50,004 bases of DNA from an uncultured Acidimicrobiales bacterium (GTDB lineage Bacteria; Actinomycetota; Acidimicrobiia; Acidimicrobiales; CADCSY01): the NCBI GenBank assembly GCA_902805555.1, contig CADCSY010000086.1, positions 1 to 50,004 on the forward strand, given 5' to 3'. How positions within the stretch are numbered: the first letter of the stretch is position 1; each line of letters starts with the position of its first letter. A program made the translations under genes and the position numbers. Shown piece by piece: positions 15,716-24,672 of this stretch. Below the pieces are notes generated by a model. That model was given only the letters and a program-made list of their open reading frames with translations. It searched no databases and was not told the origin of the DNA.

Positions 15716-16885
15716 ATGGACCTCGAGCTGTCGGCGGAGCAGGAGGCGTTCCGGCTGGTGGTGCGGGACTTCGCGGCCGCCGAGATCGCCCCCCACGCCG
15801 AGGCGTGGGACCGCGACCACCACTTCCCGGTCGAGGTGGTGCAGGCGATGGGCGAGCTCGGCCTGTTCGGGCTCCCGTTCCCCGAGGCCTACGGCGGCTC
15901 GGGCGCCGACCTCACGACCCTCTGCGTCGCCATCGAGGAGCTGGCCCGGGTCGACCACTCCCTTGCCATCACCCTCTCGGCCGGGGTCGGGCTCGGGGCC
16001 AGCCCCATCTTCCACTTCGGGACCGAGGAGCAGAAGCAGCGCTGGCTCCCCGACCTCTGCGCCGGGCGAGCGCTCGGCGCGTTCGGCCTGACCGAGCCGG
16101 ACGGCGGGAGCGACGCCGGCGCCACCAGGACCCGGGCGGTGGCCGACGGCGACGAGTGGGTGATCGACGGCGAGAAGGCGTTCATCACGAACTCGGGCAC
16201 CGCCATCACCTCGGTCATCACCGTGACCGCCCGGACCGCCGCCCCCGACGTCGCCGGTGGGGCAGGCAAGGGGGAGATCAGCGCCTTCCTCGTCCCTGCC
16301 GGGACCCCGGGGCTCGAGGTGCAGCCCCCGTACCGGAAGATGGGCTGGCACGCCTCGGACACCCACGGCCTGTCGTTGGCGGGCTGCCGGGTGCCGGCGG
16401 ACAACCTGCTCGGGAGCCGGGGCCAGGGCTTCCGCAGCTTCCTCGCCATCCTCGACGAGGGGCGCATCGCCATCTCCGCCCTCGCCCTCGGCTGCATCGA
16501 GGCGTGCCTGGCGCTGAGCACCGACTACGCCGGCGAGCGCCACGCCTTCGGCAAGCCCATCGGGTCGAACCAGGCGGTGGCGTTCTCGATCGCCGACCTC
16601 GCGGTCATGGCCGAGAACGCCAGGAACCTCACGTACAAGGCGGCCGCCCTCCGCGATGCCGGGCGGCCCATCACGAGGGCGGCTGCGGTCGCGAAGCTGT
16701 ACACCACCGAGGCGGCGGTGACCGCCACACGGGTGGCGACCCAGGTCTTCGGGGGCTACGGCTTCGTCGACGAGACACCGGTCAGCCGGTTCTACCGGGA
16801 CGCCAAGATCCTCGAGATCGGCGAGGGGACGAGCGAGATCCAGCGCCTCGTGATCAGCCGGAGCCTCGGCCTGCCCGTCGGCTGA
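15716..16885 (+). CDS. Acyl-CoA dehydrogenase
   Basis: 389-residue FAD flavoprotein of the short/medium-chain acyl-CoA dehydrogenase type, introducing the alpha-beta double bond in fatty or branched acyl-CoA. Family blocks are in order: FGLPFPEAYGGSGAD, FGLTEPDGGSDAG (FAD/substrate loop), ITNSGTA, KMGWHASDT, FGKPIGSNQAV and the C-terminal EIGEGTSEIQRLVI, with the catalytic base Glu370 at the position used by short/medium-chain enzymes. Length is typical. The start at 15716 follows a -10 box; the longer frame upstream runs through the palindromic repeats and is rejected. A similar gene (fadE25) lies near the rmlD-wbbL-manB region in mycobacteria. Chain-length preference not predictable. Confidence 0.93.
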   Translation: MDLELSAEQEAFRLVVRDFAAAEIAPHAEAWDRDHHFPVEVVQAMGELGLFGLPFPEAYGGSGADLTTLCVAIEELARVDHSLAITLSAGVGLGASPIFHFGTEEQKQRWLPDLCAGRALGAFGLTEPDGGSDAGATRTRAVADGDEWVIDGEKAFITNSGTAITSVITVTARTAAPDVAGGAGKGEISAFLVPAGTPGLEVQPPYRKMGWHASDTHGLSLAGCRVPADNLLGSRGQGFRSFLAILDEGRIAISALALGCIEACLALSTDYAGERHAFGKPIGSNQAVAFSIADLAVMAENARNLTYKAAALRDAGRPITRAAAVAKLYTTEAAVTATRVATQVFGGYGFVDETPVSRFYRDAKILEIGEGTSEIQRLVISRSLGLPVG

Positions 16886-16926
16886 GACCCCACCGGCCGA
16901 GGCCCCGCCGGACCCCTGCCTGTCCA

Positions 16927-16954
16927 CTGACCGGCGGGGGCGCGCTGCTACCGT
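16927..16954 (+). promoter_or_regulatory. Promoter with -35-like and -10 boxes, probably leaderless
   Basis: CTGACC (16927-16932) and TACCGT (16949-16954) are separated by 16 bases; the ATG at 16964 starts 9 bases after the -10. This is the only head promoter in the window with a passable -35. Confidence 0.48.
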
Positions 16955-16963
16955 CGATCCGCC

Positions 16964-18406
16964 ATGATCGCCGCAGGGACGATGGCCGGGCCTCGCCGCA
17001 CGTGGCCGCAGCGGCTCCTCATCGCCTTCAACTGCCTGCTCGTGGCGGCGTGCCTGGCTGGGGCGGTGACGGTCGGGTACTTCTACGAGCGCTTCGGCCA
17101 GCTCCCCCGCGTGGACCTCCCGGCCGGCGTCCTCGGGTCCGAGGACCCGGGCCGACCCACGAACTTCCTCCTCGTGGGCAGCGACACCCGCGCCTTCACC
17201 GAGGGCGACGCCTCCGCCGCTGCCTCCTTCGGCGACCAGCAGGCGGTGGGCGGCCAGCGGGCCGACACGATCATCCTCATCCGCATCGACCCCCGGGCCG
17301 AGCGGGCGGCGATGATCTCGTTCCCCCGGGACCTCTACGTGCCGATCGCCGGCTCCGAGCGGCGCGGCCGCATCAACACGTCCTTCGAGGAGGGCCCCGA
17401 ACAGCTCATCCGCACGATCACCGAGGCCTTCGGCATCCCCGTCCACCACTACGTGCAGGTCGACTTCGCAGGCTTCAAGGGACTCGTCGACGCGGTCGAC
17501 GGCGTGGAGATCTACCTCCCCAGCCCCGTGCGCGACCGGGACGAGCAGGGGAACAACCCGAGCGGGCTCAACATCACCGACTTCGGGTGCGTCAGCCTGT
17601 CGGGGGACCAGGCCCTCGCCTACGTCCGCAGCCGCCACTTCCAGTACATGGAGGACGGGCGCTGGAAGTCCGACCCCACCGGCGACCTCGGCCGCATCAC
17701 GAGGCAGCAGGACTTCATCCGCCGGGCCGTGCGGGAGGCGGTCTCGGAGGACCTGTTGAACCCGGCCAAGGTCGACCAGCTCGTGGACGTGGGCATCGAC
17801 AACGTCGCGGTCGACCGGAACCTCGACGCCCGGGACCTCGTGAGCCTGGGTGACCGCTTCCGGTCGCTGTCACCCGAGTCGCTGCAGCAGTTCACCCTGC
17901 CGGTGGTGGCCGACCGGGTGAACGGCGCCTCCGTGCTCCTCCTCGACGAGGGCCAGGAGAGCGAGGAGGTGCTGGACGTGTTCCGGGGCGCCCCGCCGGA
18001 TGCGCCGGAGACCGTGACCCCGTCAGCGGTCACCGTCCGCGTCCTCAACGGCACCGGCGTCGCAGGCCAGGCAGGTGAGGCGAGGGACGCGCTGGCGGCG
18101 GCCGGCTTCACCGTCGCCGGGGTGGGGGACGGCCCCCGCGGCACCCCGGTCACGACGATCCGCTACGGCCCGGGACAGGGGGCCAAGGCGGCGCTCCTCA
18201 GCCGGTCGTTCGAGCCGGCCGCCCAGCTCGTGGAGGACCCGACGCTCGAAGGCGTCGACGCGGTGATCACGACGGGGGCGACCTACACGGGCCTGCTCGC
18301 CACCCCGCGCGACGCCGAGGAGCCGGCCCCGCCGGCCACCCCGTCGTCGACGGCACCGGCCGCCGACGGGGGTGGGGACGCGGCCCCCGCCGTGCCCGAG
18401 TGCTGA
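16964..18406 (+). CDS. LytR-CpsA-Psr (LCP) family cell-wall glycopolymer ligase with LytR_C domain
   Basis: 480 residues, type II membrane protein: helix at about 18-40, then an extracytoplasmic LCP domain that transfers lipid-linked glycopolymers to peptidoglycan. Signatures: LLVGSDTR (69-76), RADTIILIRIDP (99-110), SFPRDLYVPI (119-128), AYVRSRH (219-225) and GRITRQQDFI (243-252), which carry the conserved Asp/Arg residues that bind the pyrophosphate. A LytR_C domain starts near 352 (VTVRVLNGTG) and a Pro/Ala-rich tail ends the protein. It lies directly before rmlA-rmlB-rmlD and wbbL, as an LCP gene lies beside rmlD in mycobacteria, suggesting that it attaches the rhamnose-linked polymer built by these genes. 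Confidence 0.92.
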   Translation: MIAAGTMAGPRRTWPQRLLIAFNCLLVAACLAGAVTVGYFYERFGQLPRVDLPAGVLGSEDPGRPTNFLLVGSDTRAFTEGDASAAASFGDQQAVGGQRADTIILIRIDPRAERAAMISFPRDLYVPIAGSERRGRINTSFEEGPEQLIRTITEAFGIPVHHYVQVDFAGFKGLVDAVDGVEIYLPSPVRDRDEQGNNPSGLNITDFGCVSLSGDQALAYVRSRHFQYMEDGRWKSDPTGDLGRITRQQDFIRRAVREAVSEDLLNPAKVDQLVDVGIDNVAVDRNLDARDLVSLGDRFRSLSPESLQQFTLPVVADRVNGASVLLLDEGQESEEVLDVFRGAPPDAPETVTPSAVTVRVLNGTGVAGQAGEARDALAAAGFTVAGVGDGPRGTPVTTIRYGPGQGAKAALLSRSFEPAAQLVEDPTLEGVDAVITTGATYTGLLATPRDAEEPAPPATPSSTAPAADGGGDAAPAVPEC

Positions 18407-18449
18407 CGCCGGTGGCGACCCGACCACGACGCTTCTCGCGTCCGAGCCC

Positions 18450-19319
18450 GTGAAGGGCATCGTCCTGGCAGGAGGCTCCGGGTCCCGGCTGCACCCGGTG
18501 ACACGCTCGGTCTCCAAGCAGCTCCTGCCGATCTACGACAAGCCGATGGTCTTCTACCCGCTCTCGGTGCTCATGCTCGCCGGCGTCCGGGACGTGCTCC
18601 TCATCTCGACGCCCGAGGACCTGCCCCTGTTCCGGCGGCTCCTCGGCGACGGGAGCGACATCGGCCTCACGATGAGCTACGCGGCCCAGCCCGAGCCGAA
18701 GGGCCTCGCCCAGGCCTTCACCATCGGCGCCGACCACATCGGGCACGACAGCGTGTGCATGGTCCTGGGCGACAACGTCTTCCACGGTCACGGCCTCTCG
18801 GCGCTGCTCCAGCGGGAGGTGGCAGCCCTCGAGGGCTGCTCGCTGTTCGGCTACACCGTGCGCGACCCCCAGCGCTACGGCGTGGTCACCACCGACGAGT
18901 CGGGCCGGATCACGGGCATCGAGGAGAAGCCCGCCAGGCCCCGCTCGAACATGGCGGTCACCGGGCTCTACATGTACGACAACGACGTCGTCCGCTACGC
19001 CGCCGAGGTGCAGCCCTCGTGGCGGGACGAGCTCGAGATCACCGACGTGAACAACCGCTACGTGGCGGAGGGCAGGGCCCGCCTGGTCGAGCTGGGGCGG
19101 GGCATGGCGTGGCTCGACACCGGCACCCACGACAGCCTCCTCGAGGCCGCCACCTTCGTCCAGGTGCTCGAGCACCGCCAGGGCGAGCAGATCGCGTGCC
19201 TCGAGGAGATCGCCTACCGCCAGGGCTGGATCGACCGGGCGCAGCTCGCCGTGCTGGCGGAGGCGTACGGGAGGAGCAGCTACGGGGATGCCCTCCGGCG
19301 CCTGGCGGGAGGCACCTGA
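18450..19319 (+). CDS. rmlA: Glucose-1-phosphate thymidylyltransferase
   Basis: 289 residues; makes dTDP-glucose from dTTP and glucose 1-phosphate, the first step to dTDP-rhamnose. The N terminus has the nucleotidyltransferase signature GIVLAGGSGSRLHPVT, followed by SKQLLPIYDKPM; LGDNVFHG carries the metal-binding Asp and GIEEKPARP the sugar-site residues. Length equals the short RmlA class. The GTG at 18450 is chosen because the family starts at this Lys-Gly-Ile-Val segment. No -10 box precedes it; it is probably read through from the LCP gene 43 bases upstream. Confidence 0.95.
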   Translation: MKGIVLAGGSGSRLHPVTRSVSKQLLPIYDKPMVFYPLSVLMLAGVRDVLLISTPEDLPLFRRLLGDGSDIGLTMSYAAQPEPKGLAQAFTIGADHIGHDSVCMVLGDNVFHGHGLSALLQREVAALEGCSLFGYTVRDPQRYGVVTTDESGRITGIEEKPARPRSNMAVTGLYMYDNDVVRYAAEVQPSWRDELEITDVNNRYVAEGRARLVELGRGMAWLDTGTHDSLLEAATFVQVLEHRQGEQIACLEEIAYRQGWIDRAQLAVLAEAYGRSSYGDALRRLAGGT

Positions 19320-19430
19320 GCGGGTCGCAGGCCCGTCCAGGAGCCCCCCACCGGCCCCTCGCCCCCGGACGTCCACCACTCACTCGACGTTGGGGGGTCC
19401 ACCGGCTCGTCCGCCCTGGGGGGTGTCCCG

Positions 19431-19436
19431 TAGCCT
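19431..19436 (+). promoter_or_regulatory. -10 box of a probable leaderless promoter for rmlB
   Basis: TAGCCT ends 7 bases before the GTG at 19444, so rmlB and the downstream coupled genes can be transcribed separately from rmlA. Confidence 0.42.
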
Positions 19437-19443
19437 GGCTCCC

Positions 19444-20403
19444 GTGCGAGTGCTGGTGACGGGGGGTGCGGGCTTCATCGGGTCGGGCTACGTCCGCCAC
19501 CTCCTCGCCGCCACCGACCACGAGGTGACGGTGTACGACGCCCTCACCTACGCCGGGAACCTGTCGACCCTCCGGGACGTGGACGACAGCCCCCGCTACC
19601 GCTTCGTCAAGGGCGACATCGGCGACCCCGGCACCCTCGAGGACGCCATGGCCGGCCACGACGCCGTCGTGCACTTCGCCGCCGAGAGCCACGTCGACCG
19701 GTCCATCGCCGGTCCCGACGACTTCGTCAACACGAACTGCTTCGGCACGAACATCGTCATGGACACGGCCCGTCGCCTCGAGCTGCCCCGGGTGGTCCAC
19801 ATCAGCACCGACGAGGTGTACGGCTCGGTCGAGGTCGGCTCCTCGCTCGAGACCGACCCCCTCGACCCCAGGTCCCCCTACGCCGCGTCGAAGGCGGGAT
19901 CGGACCTGATCGCGCTCTCCTACTTCCACACCTACGGCCTGCCGGTGTCGGTCACCCGCTGCACGAACAACTTCGGTCCGTTCCAGTTCCCGGAGAAGGC
20001 GATCCCGCTGTTCACCACGAACGTGCTCGACGGCCGGCCGCTCCCGCTCTACGGGGACGGGCTGAACGAGCGGGACTGGCTCTTCGTCGACGACCACTGC
20101 GCGGCCGTGCAGCTCGTGCTCGACCGCGGGGGCCCCGGGGAGATCTACAACATCGGGGCCGGCAACGAGACGCCGAACCGCGTCCTCGTCGACAAGCTCC
20201 TCGCCCTGCTCGGGGTGGGGGAGGAGATGGTGCGCTACGTCGAGGACCGCAAGGGCCACGACCGCAGGTACTCCGTCGACATCACGAAGATCACCGAGCT
20301 CGGCTGGCGGCGTCGACGGACGCTCGACGAGGCGCTGGCGGAGACGGTCGAGTGGTACCGGGCCAACCGGTGGTGGTGGGAGCCGTTGAAGGGGGCCGGT
20401 TGA
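19444..20403 (+). CDS. rmlB: dTDP-glucose 4,6-dehydratase
   Basis: 319-residue extended SDR enzyme that turns dTDP-glucose into dTDP-4-keto-6-deoxyglucose. NAD site GGAGFIGS (7-14); catalytic Thr122-Asp123-Glu124 in STDEVYGS; Tyr146 and Lys150 in YAASK; substrate loop TNNFGPFQFPEK. DALTYAGN (32-39) is the family's dTDP-sugar signature. The GTG start is fixed by the Rossmann strand and by the -10 box at 19431. The stop overlaps the rmlD start by one base (TGATG). Confidence 0.95.
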   Translation: MRVLVTGGAGFIGSGYVRHLLAATDHEVTVYDALTYAGNLSTLRDVDDSPRYRFVKGDIGDPGTLEDAMAGHDAVVHFAAESHVDRSIAGPDDFVNTNCFGTNIVMDTARRLELPRVVHISTDEVYGSVEVGSSLETDPLDPRSPYAASKAGSDLIALSYFHTYGLPVSVTRCTNNFGPFQFPEKAIPLFTTNVLDGRPLPLYGDGLNERDWLFVDDHCAAVQLVLDRGGPGEIYNIGAGNETPNRVLVDKLLALLGVGEEMVRYVEDRKGHDRRYSVDITKITELGWRRRRTLDEALAETVEWYRANRWWWEPLKGAG

Positions 20404-21263
20404 TGCCGGCCCGGACGGTGCTCGTGACCGGTGCGGCGGGCCAGCTCGGCCGGGAGGTGGTCGCGTGCTTCGACGCCGACCCGGCGTGGCGGGTCGTGGC
20501 CTGCGACCGGCCCGCGCTCGACCTCACCGACAGGGACGCGGTGCTCGGCGCCATCACCACCGTCGCGCCCGACGCCGTCGTGCACAGCGGCGCCTGGACC
20601 GCGGTCGACGCCTGCGAGTCCGACCCCGACCGGGCGCTCGCCGTCAACGCCCTCGGGACGCGCCACGTGGCCGATGCCGCCCGCCGGGTCGGCGCCCACG
20701 TCACCTACGTCAGCACCGACCACGTCTTCCCCGGCGACAAGCAGGTGCCGTACCACGAGTGGGACGAGACCCGGCCGGTGAACGCCTACGGCCGGTCGAA
20801 GCTGGCCGGTGAGCGGGAGCTCGACCCGGGCTCGACCATCGTGCGCACGTCGTGGGTGTTCGGGCGCCACGGCACGAACATGGTCAAGACGGTGCTGCGG
20901 CTGGCCGAAGCGAAGGACGTGGACCTGCGCTTCGTCGACGACCAGCGCGGGTGCCCCACCGCGGCCGCCGACCTGGCCGGCGCGGTCCACGACCTCGTCG
21001 CGGCGCAGCGGCCGGGCACGTTCCACGTGACCAACCAGGGCGCCACCACCTGGTACGGGTTCGCCAGGGACGTCGTCACGCTGGCCGGCGGCGACCCCGG
21101 GCGGGTCCGACCCGTGTCGACCGCCGACCTCGACCCGCCACGAGCCGCCGCCAGGCCGGCCTCGTCGGTGCTCGACGGCGCAGCCCTGCGCCTCGGCGGC
21201 CTGCCGCTGCTGCGCGACCACCACGAGCCGCTGGCCGAGCTCGTGCGGGAGCTGCAGGCGTGA
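20403..21263 (+). CDS. rmlD: dTDP-4-dehydrorhamnose reductase
   Basis: 286 residues; last step of dTDP-L-rhamnose synthesis, NAD(P)H-dependent reduction of the 4-keto group. GAAGQLGRE (10-18) is the nucleotide site; STDHVFPG (104-111) and YGRSKLAGE (129-137) hold the catalytic Thr, Tyr and Lys; VRTSWVFG is typical of RmlD. Translationally coupled to rmlB. The 3,5-epimerase rmlC, normally needed between RmlB and RmlD, is not in the window. Confidence 0.93.
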   Translation: MPARTVLVTGAAGQLGREVVACFDADPAWRVVACDRPALDLTDRDAVLGAITTVAPDAVVHSGAWTAVDACESDPDRALAVNALGTRHVADAARRVGAHVTYVSTDHVFPGDKQVPYHEWDETRPVNAYGRSKLAGERELDPGSTIVRTSWVFGRHGTNMVKTVLRLAEAKDVDLRFVDDQRGCPTAAADLAGAVHDLVAAQRPGTFHVTNQGATTWYGFARDVVTLAGGDPGRVRPVSTADLDPPRAAARPASSVLDGAALRLGGLPLLRDHHEPLAELVRELQA

Positions 21264-21330
21264 CCGCCCACCTCCCCGCCCCACGGAACCACACCAGCAC
21301 GACGTCCTCGACACAGGAGCCCCCCACCCC

Positions 21331-22611
21331 ATGAGCACGATCGCCGTCATCGGCACCGGCTACGTCGGCCTCACCACAGGCGCCTACCTGGCCCACCTCG
21401 GCCACCAGGTCACCTGCGCCGACATCTTCGAGGAGAAGGTGGCCCGGCTCCGCAAGGGCGACGTGCCGATCCTCGAGGCGGGGCTCGAGGAGCTCGTGAC
21501 CGAGGGGCTCGCCGCCGGGCGGCTCGACTTCGTCGTCGGTGCCGCCGGCGCGGTCGAGGACGCGGAGTTCGTCTTCCTGTGCGTGCAGACCCCGCAGGGC
21601 GAGGACGGGTCCGCCGACCTGACCTACATCAGGGAGGCCGCCGCGGAGATCGGCGAGCGCCTGCGGCCGGAGGCGATCGTGATCAACAAGTCGACCGTGC
21701 CCGTCGGCTCCACCCGGGTCGTCGAGCAGACGCTCGGGCGCGACGACGTGTTCGTGGTGTCCAACCCGGAGTTCCTCCGGGAGGGCTCGGCCGTCTACGA
21801 CTGCCTCCACCCCGACCGCATCGTCATCGGCAGCGACGACCAGGCCGCAGCCATGCGGGTCGCCGCCCTGTTCGAGAGCCTGAAGGCACCGCTCGTCATC
21901 ACCGACCCGGCCTCGGCCGAGACGATCAAGTACGCGTCGAACGCCTTCCTCGCCACCAAGGTCAGCTACGTGAACGCCCTCGCCAACGTGTGCGAGGCGG
22001 TCGGTGCCGACGTGCGCGAGGTCGTGCTCGGCATGGGCTACGACAAGCGGATCGGCTTCGAGTTCCTGAAGCCCGGTCCCGGCTGGGGCGGGAGCTGCTT
22101 CCCCAAGGACACCCGGGCGATGGTGCGCATCGCCGAGGATGCCGGGTACGACTTCGGGCTGCTCCGGGGCGTCATCACCGTCAACGACGAGCAGTACGAG
22201 CGGATGACGGCGAAGGTGGAGCGCATGCTCGACGTCCCCGTCGACGGCGCCTCGATCGCCGTGTGGGGCCTCACGTTCAAGGCCAGGACCGACGACCTCA
22301 GGGACTCGCCGAGCGTCGAGGTCGTCCGCCGGCTGCAGGCCAAGGGGGCCTCGATCAAGGCGTACGACCCCGCCATCAGCGGGCCCCGCCCGTCGCTGGA
22401 GGGGATCGAGGTGCTCGACGACCCCTATGCGGTGTGCGAAGGTGCCGACGTGCTCGTGGTGCTGACCGAGTGGGACGAGTTCCGCTGGCTCGACTTCGCC
22501 AAGGTGGCGGGGCTCATGCGCGCGGCCCGGCTGGTCGACACCAGGAACCTGCTCGAGCCGGCCGCCGTCCGCCGCCGTGGCTTCACCTACGACGGGCTGG
22601 GCCGGGCGTGA
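21331..22611 (+). CDS. ugd: UDP-glucose 6-dehydrogenase
   Basis: 426 residues; oxidises UDP-glucose twice to UDP-glucuronate with NAD. N-terminal NAD site GTGYVGL (8-14), INKSTVPVGST, the central dimerisation block ETIKYASNAFLATKVSYVNAL, and the catalytic Cys256 in GGSCFPKD; the C-terminal domain has WGLTFKARTDDLRDSPS. Length is typical. An AGGAG lies upstream of the ATG. Its stop is inside the first unit of a 60-base repeat, and the decarboxylase that uses its product follows, giving UDP-glucose to UDP-glucuronate to UDP-xylose. Confidence 0.95.
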   Translation: MSTIAVIGTGYVGLTTGAYLAHLGHQVTCADIFEEKVARLRKGDVPILEAGLEELVTEGLAAGRLDFVVGAAGAVEDAEFVFLCVQTPQGEDGSADLTYIREAAAEIGERLRPEAIVINKSTVPVGSTRVVEQTLGRDDVFVVSNPEFLREGSAVYDCLHPDRIVIGSDDQAAAMRVAALFESLKAPLVITDPASAETIKYASNAFLATKVSYVNALANVCEAVGADVREVVLGMGYDKRIGFEFLKPGPGWGGSCFPKDTRAMVRIAEDAGYDFGLLRGVITVNDEQYERMTAKVERMLDVPVDGASIAVWGLTFKARTDDLRDSPSVEVVRRLQAKGASIKAYDPAISGPRPSLEGIEVLDDPYAVCEGADVLVVLTEWDEFRWLDFAKVAGLMRAARLVDTRNLLEPAAVRRRGFTYDGLGRA

Positions 22612-22753
22612 GCGAGCGCAGCGAGCGTGGCCCGAGCGGCCCGGCCGGAGGCCAGGGAGCGGATGACGTGAGCGAGCGCAGCGAGCGTGGCCCGAGCGGC
22701 CCGGCCGGAGGCCAGGGAGCGGATGACGTGAGCGAGCGCAGCGACCGTGGCCC
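22608..22753. repeat. 60-bp tandem repeat, two exact copies and a 26-bp partial copy
   Basis: Units 22608-22667 and 22668-22727 are identical; a third, 22728-22753, matches 25 of 26 bases. Each begins GTGAGCGAGCGCAGCGA. The first supplies the ugd stop codon (TGA at 22609). Similar GAGCG/CAGCG-rich sequences placed on stop codons are, from memory, dispersed in actinobacterial genomes, so this may be a copy of a genome-wide repeat. Confidence 0.9.
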
Positions 22754-22781
22754 CGCCGCAGACTGCGAGGTCCGCACGTGA
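22608..22781 (+). CDS. Small ORF of 57 codons encoded by the 60-bp repeat (doubtful gene)
   Basis: The repeat length is a multiple of three, so it encodes two copies of a 20-residue unit beginning [11 protein letters not shown] and a third partial unit. The GTG overlaps the ugd stop (GTGA) and the TGA at 22779 overlaps the GTG of the next gene (GTGA). It therefore could pass ribosomes from ugd to the decarboxylase gene. The peptide is polar, with no signal or domain. Whether it is a real protein or just a repeat that keeps coupling intact is unknown. Confidence 0.25.
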   Translation: MSERSERGPSGPAGGQGADDVSERSERGPSGPAGGQGADDVSERSDRGPAADCEVRT

Positions 22782-23749
22782 GCCGGCTGGAGGGTCGGGT
22801 GGTGGTCGCCGGGGGCGCGGGGTTCCTGGGCTCGCACCTGTGCGCCCGCCTCATCGACCGGGGGAACGAGGTCGTCGCCCTCGACAACCTCATCACCGGC
22901 TCGCTCCGGAACCTCGAGGAGCTCGTCGGCCACCCCGGCTTCACGTTCCAGCACCAGGACGTGAGCAACCACGTCTACGTGCCGGGTGAGATCGCAGCGG
23001 TCATGAACCTCGCCAGCCCGGCGTCCCCGAAGGACTTCACCGAGATCCCCATCCCCATCCTCAAGGTCGGCGCCCTCGGCACCCACAACCTGCTCGGCCT
23101 GGCCAAGGACAAGGGAGCCCGGTTCTTCCAGGCCTCCACGAGCGAGGTCTACGGCGATCCGCTCGTCCACCCGCAGCCCGAGAGCTACTGGGGCCACGTC
23201 AACCCGATCGGCCCGCGGGGGGTCTACGACGAGGCCAAGCGCTTCGGCGAGGCCATGGTCATGGCCTACCACCGCCACCACGGCGTCGACGTCCGCATCG
23301 TGAGGATCTTCAACACGTACGGCCCCCGGATGAGGCCCGACGACGGGCGGGTCGTGTCGAACCTGCTCGTGCAGGCGCTGGCAGGCAAGCCCCTCACCAT
23401 CTACGGGGAGGGCGAGCAGACCCGCAGCTTCTGCTACGTGGACGACGAGGTGGAGGGCTTCCTCCGGCTGCTCGACAGCGACTACGTGGGCCCGGTCAAC
23501 ATCGGCAACCCGAACGAGTTCACGGTGCGGGAGCTGGCCGACCTCGTGCTCGAGGTCACCGGCTCGACCTCCGAGCTCGTGTTCGAGCCCCTCCCGACGG
23601 ACGACCCCGCTCGTCGTCGGCCCGACATCGCGCTCGCTCGCTCCGTGCTCGGCTGGGAGCCACAGGTCCAGCTGCGGGAGGGCCTCGAGCGGACGGCGGA
23701 GCACTTCGCGAAGGTCGCCGGCCTCGGTCAGGAGGGCGACCGACGGTGA
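22778..23749 (+). CDS. uxs: UDP-glucuronate decarboxylase (UDP-xylose synthase)
   Basis: 323-residue extended SDR that oxidises, decarboxylates and reduces UDP-glucuronate to UDP-xylose. NAD site GGAGFLGS (12-19); the UXS signature NLASPASP (77-84); TSEVYGDP (121-128) with the catalytic Glu; [14 protein letters not shown] with Tyr150 and Lys154; GRVVSN and [10 protein letters not shown] are also typical. This set separates it from dehydratases and C4-epimerases. It follows ugd through the repeat ORF and overlaps the wbbL start by four bases (GTGA), so the pentose precursor is made together with the rhamnosyltransferase. Confidence 0.92.
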   Translation: MSRLEGRVVVAGGAGFLGSHLCARLIDRGNEVVALDNLITGSLRNLEELVGHPGFTFQHQDVSNHVYVPGEIAAVMNLASPASPKDFTEIPIPILKVGALGTHNLLGLAKDKGARFFQASTSEVYGDPLVHPQPESYWGHVNPIGPRGVYDEAKRFGEAMVMAYHRHHGVDVRIVRIFNTYGPRMRPDDGRVVSNLLVQALAGKPLTIYGEGEQTRSFCYVDDEVEGFLRLLDSDYVGPVNIGNPNEFTVRELADLVLEVTGSTSELVFEPLPTDDPARRRPDIALARSVLGWEPQVQLREGLERTAEHFAKVAGLGQEGDRR

Positions 23750-24615
23750 CCCACCAGGACGTGGCCGCCGTCGTCGTCAGCTACAACGTCGCCGACCTGC
23801 TCGTCCGCTGCGTCGAGAGCCTCCGGGCCGACGGGATCTCGCGCGTGGTCGTCGTCGACAACGCCTCCTCCGACGGTTCGGTCGAGGCGGTCCGCCGGGC
23901 CGACCCGGCGGTCGAGGTGATCGCCCTCGACCGCAACCTGGGCTACGGCGGCGGCGTCAACCGGGGTGTGGCCAGCACGGCCGAGCCGTACGTCCTCGTG
24001 CTCAACTGCGACGTCGAGGTCGAGCCCGGCTCCACGAAGGTGCTCCTGGAGGCGCTCGCACGGGACAGCGGGCTGGCCGTGGTCGGGCCGCGCATCCTGA
24101 CGCCCGAGGGCGAGGTGTACCCGTCGGCCCGGACCTTCCCCGACCTCGTGGACGCAGCGGGCCACGCCTTCCTGCACTTCGTGTGGCCGTCGAACCCGTT
24201 CAGCCGGCGCTACCGGATGCTCGACTGGGACCACGGCGACGCCCGCGACGTGGACTGGGTCGCCGGGACGCACCTCCTCGCTCGCCGGTCGGCGTGGGAC
24301 GACGTCGGCGGCTTCGACGAGGTGTTCTTCATGTACATGGAGGACGTCGACCTGTGCTGGCGGCTCCACCGGGCCGGCTGGCGGGTCGGCTACGAGCCGG
24401 GGGCCACGGTGATCCACGGCATCGGCCGATCCACCGACCAGACGCCGTACCGGATGATCGCCGCCCACCACCGCTCGCTGCTGCGCTACGCGGCGCGGAC
24501 CTCGACCGGCCGCCAGCGGCTGGCCCTCCCCGTGATCGCCCTCGCGCTGGCGGTCCGCACGGTGCTGGCCTGGGTGCAGCGGGCCAAGCGGGGCCGCCCC
24601 CACGCCGCCCCCTGA
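23746..24615 (+). CDS. wbbL: Family 2 glycosyltransferase, WbbL-like rhamnosyltransferase
   Basis: 289 residues. In mycobacteria WbbL adds L-rhamnose from dTDP-rhamnose to GlcNAc-PP-decaprenol, forming the arabinogalactan linker. Matching blocks: [27 protein letters not shown], the metal-binding [45 protein letters not shown] and AAHHRS. The C-terminal helix (about 262-282) would hold it at the membrane. The neighbours rmlB-rmlD and manC occur with wbbL in mycobacteria in the same order. The acceptor could differ in this organism, because related rhamnosyltransferases share these motifs. Confidence 0.8.
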   Translation: MTHQDVAAVVVSYNVADLLVRCVESLRADGISRVVVVDNASSDGSVEAVRRADPAVEVIALDRNLGYGGGVNRGVASTAEPYVLVLNCDVEVEPGSTKVLLEALARDSGLAVVGPRILTPEGEVYPSARTFPDLVDAAGHAFLHFVWPSNPFSRRYRMLDWDHGDARDVDWVAGTHLLARRSAWDDVGGFDEVFFMYMEDVDLCWRLHRAGWRVGYEPGATVIHGIGRSTDQTPYRMIAAHHRSLLRYAARTSTGRQRLALPVIALALAVRTVLAWVQRAKRGRPHAAP

Positions 24616-24655
24616 CCCGCCGCCCCCATGACCCGGGGGCCACCGGGTCCCCCGG

Positions 24656-24661
24656 TAGGGT
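24656..24661 (+). promoter_or_regulatory. -10-like box before the secreted unknown-manC genes
   Basis: TAGGGT ends 11 bases before the ATG at 24673; weaker than the others in sequence and spacing. Confidence 0.3.
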
Positions 24662-24672
24662 GCTCCCTCGTC

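Noticed and set aside
15431-17638. 735-codon minus-strand open frame opposite the acyl-CoA dehydrogenase and LCP genes
   Set aside because: Its product is low-complexity (Gly/Val/Ala/Arg/Glu/Asp) without domains, and the plus strand holds two clear families; in GC-rich DNA such antisense frames are expected.
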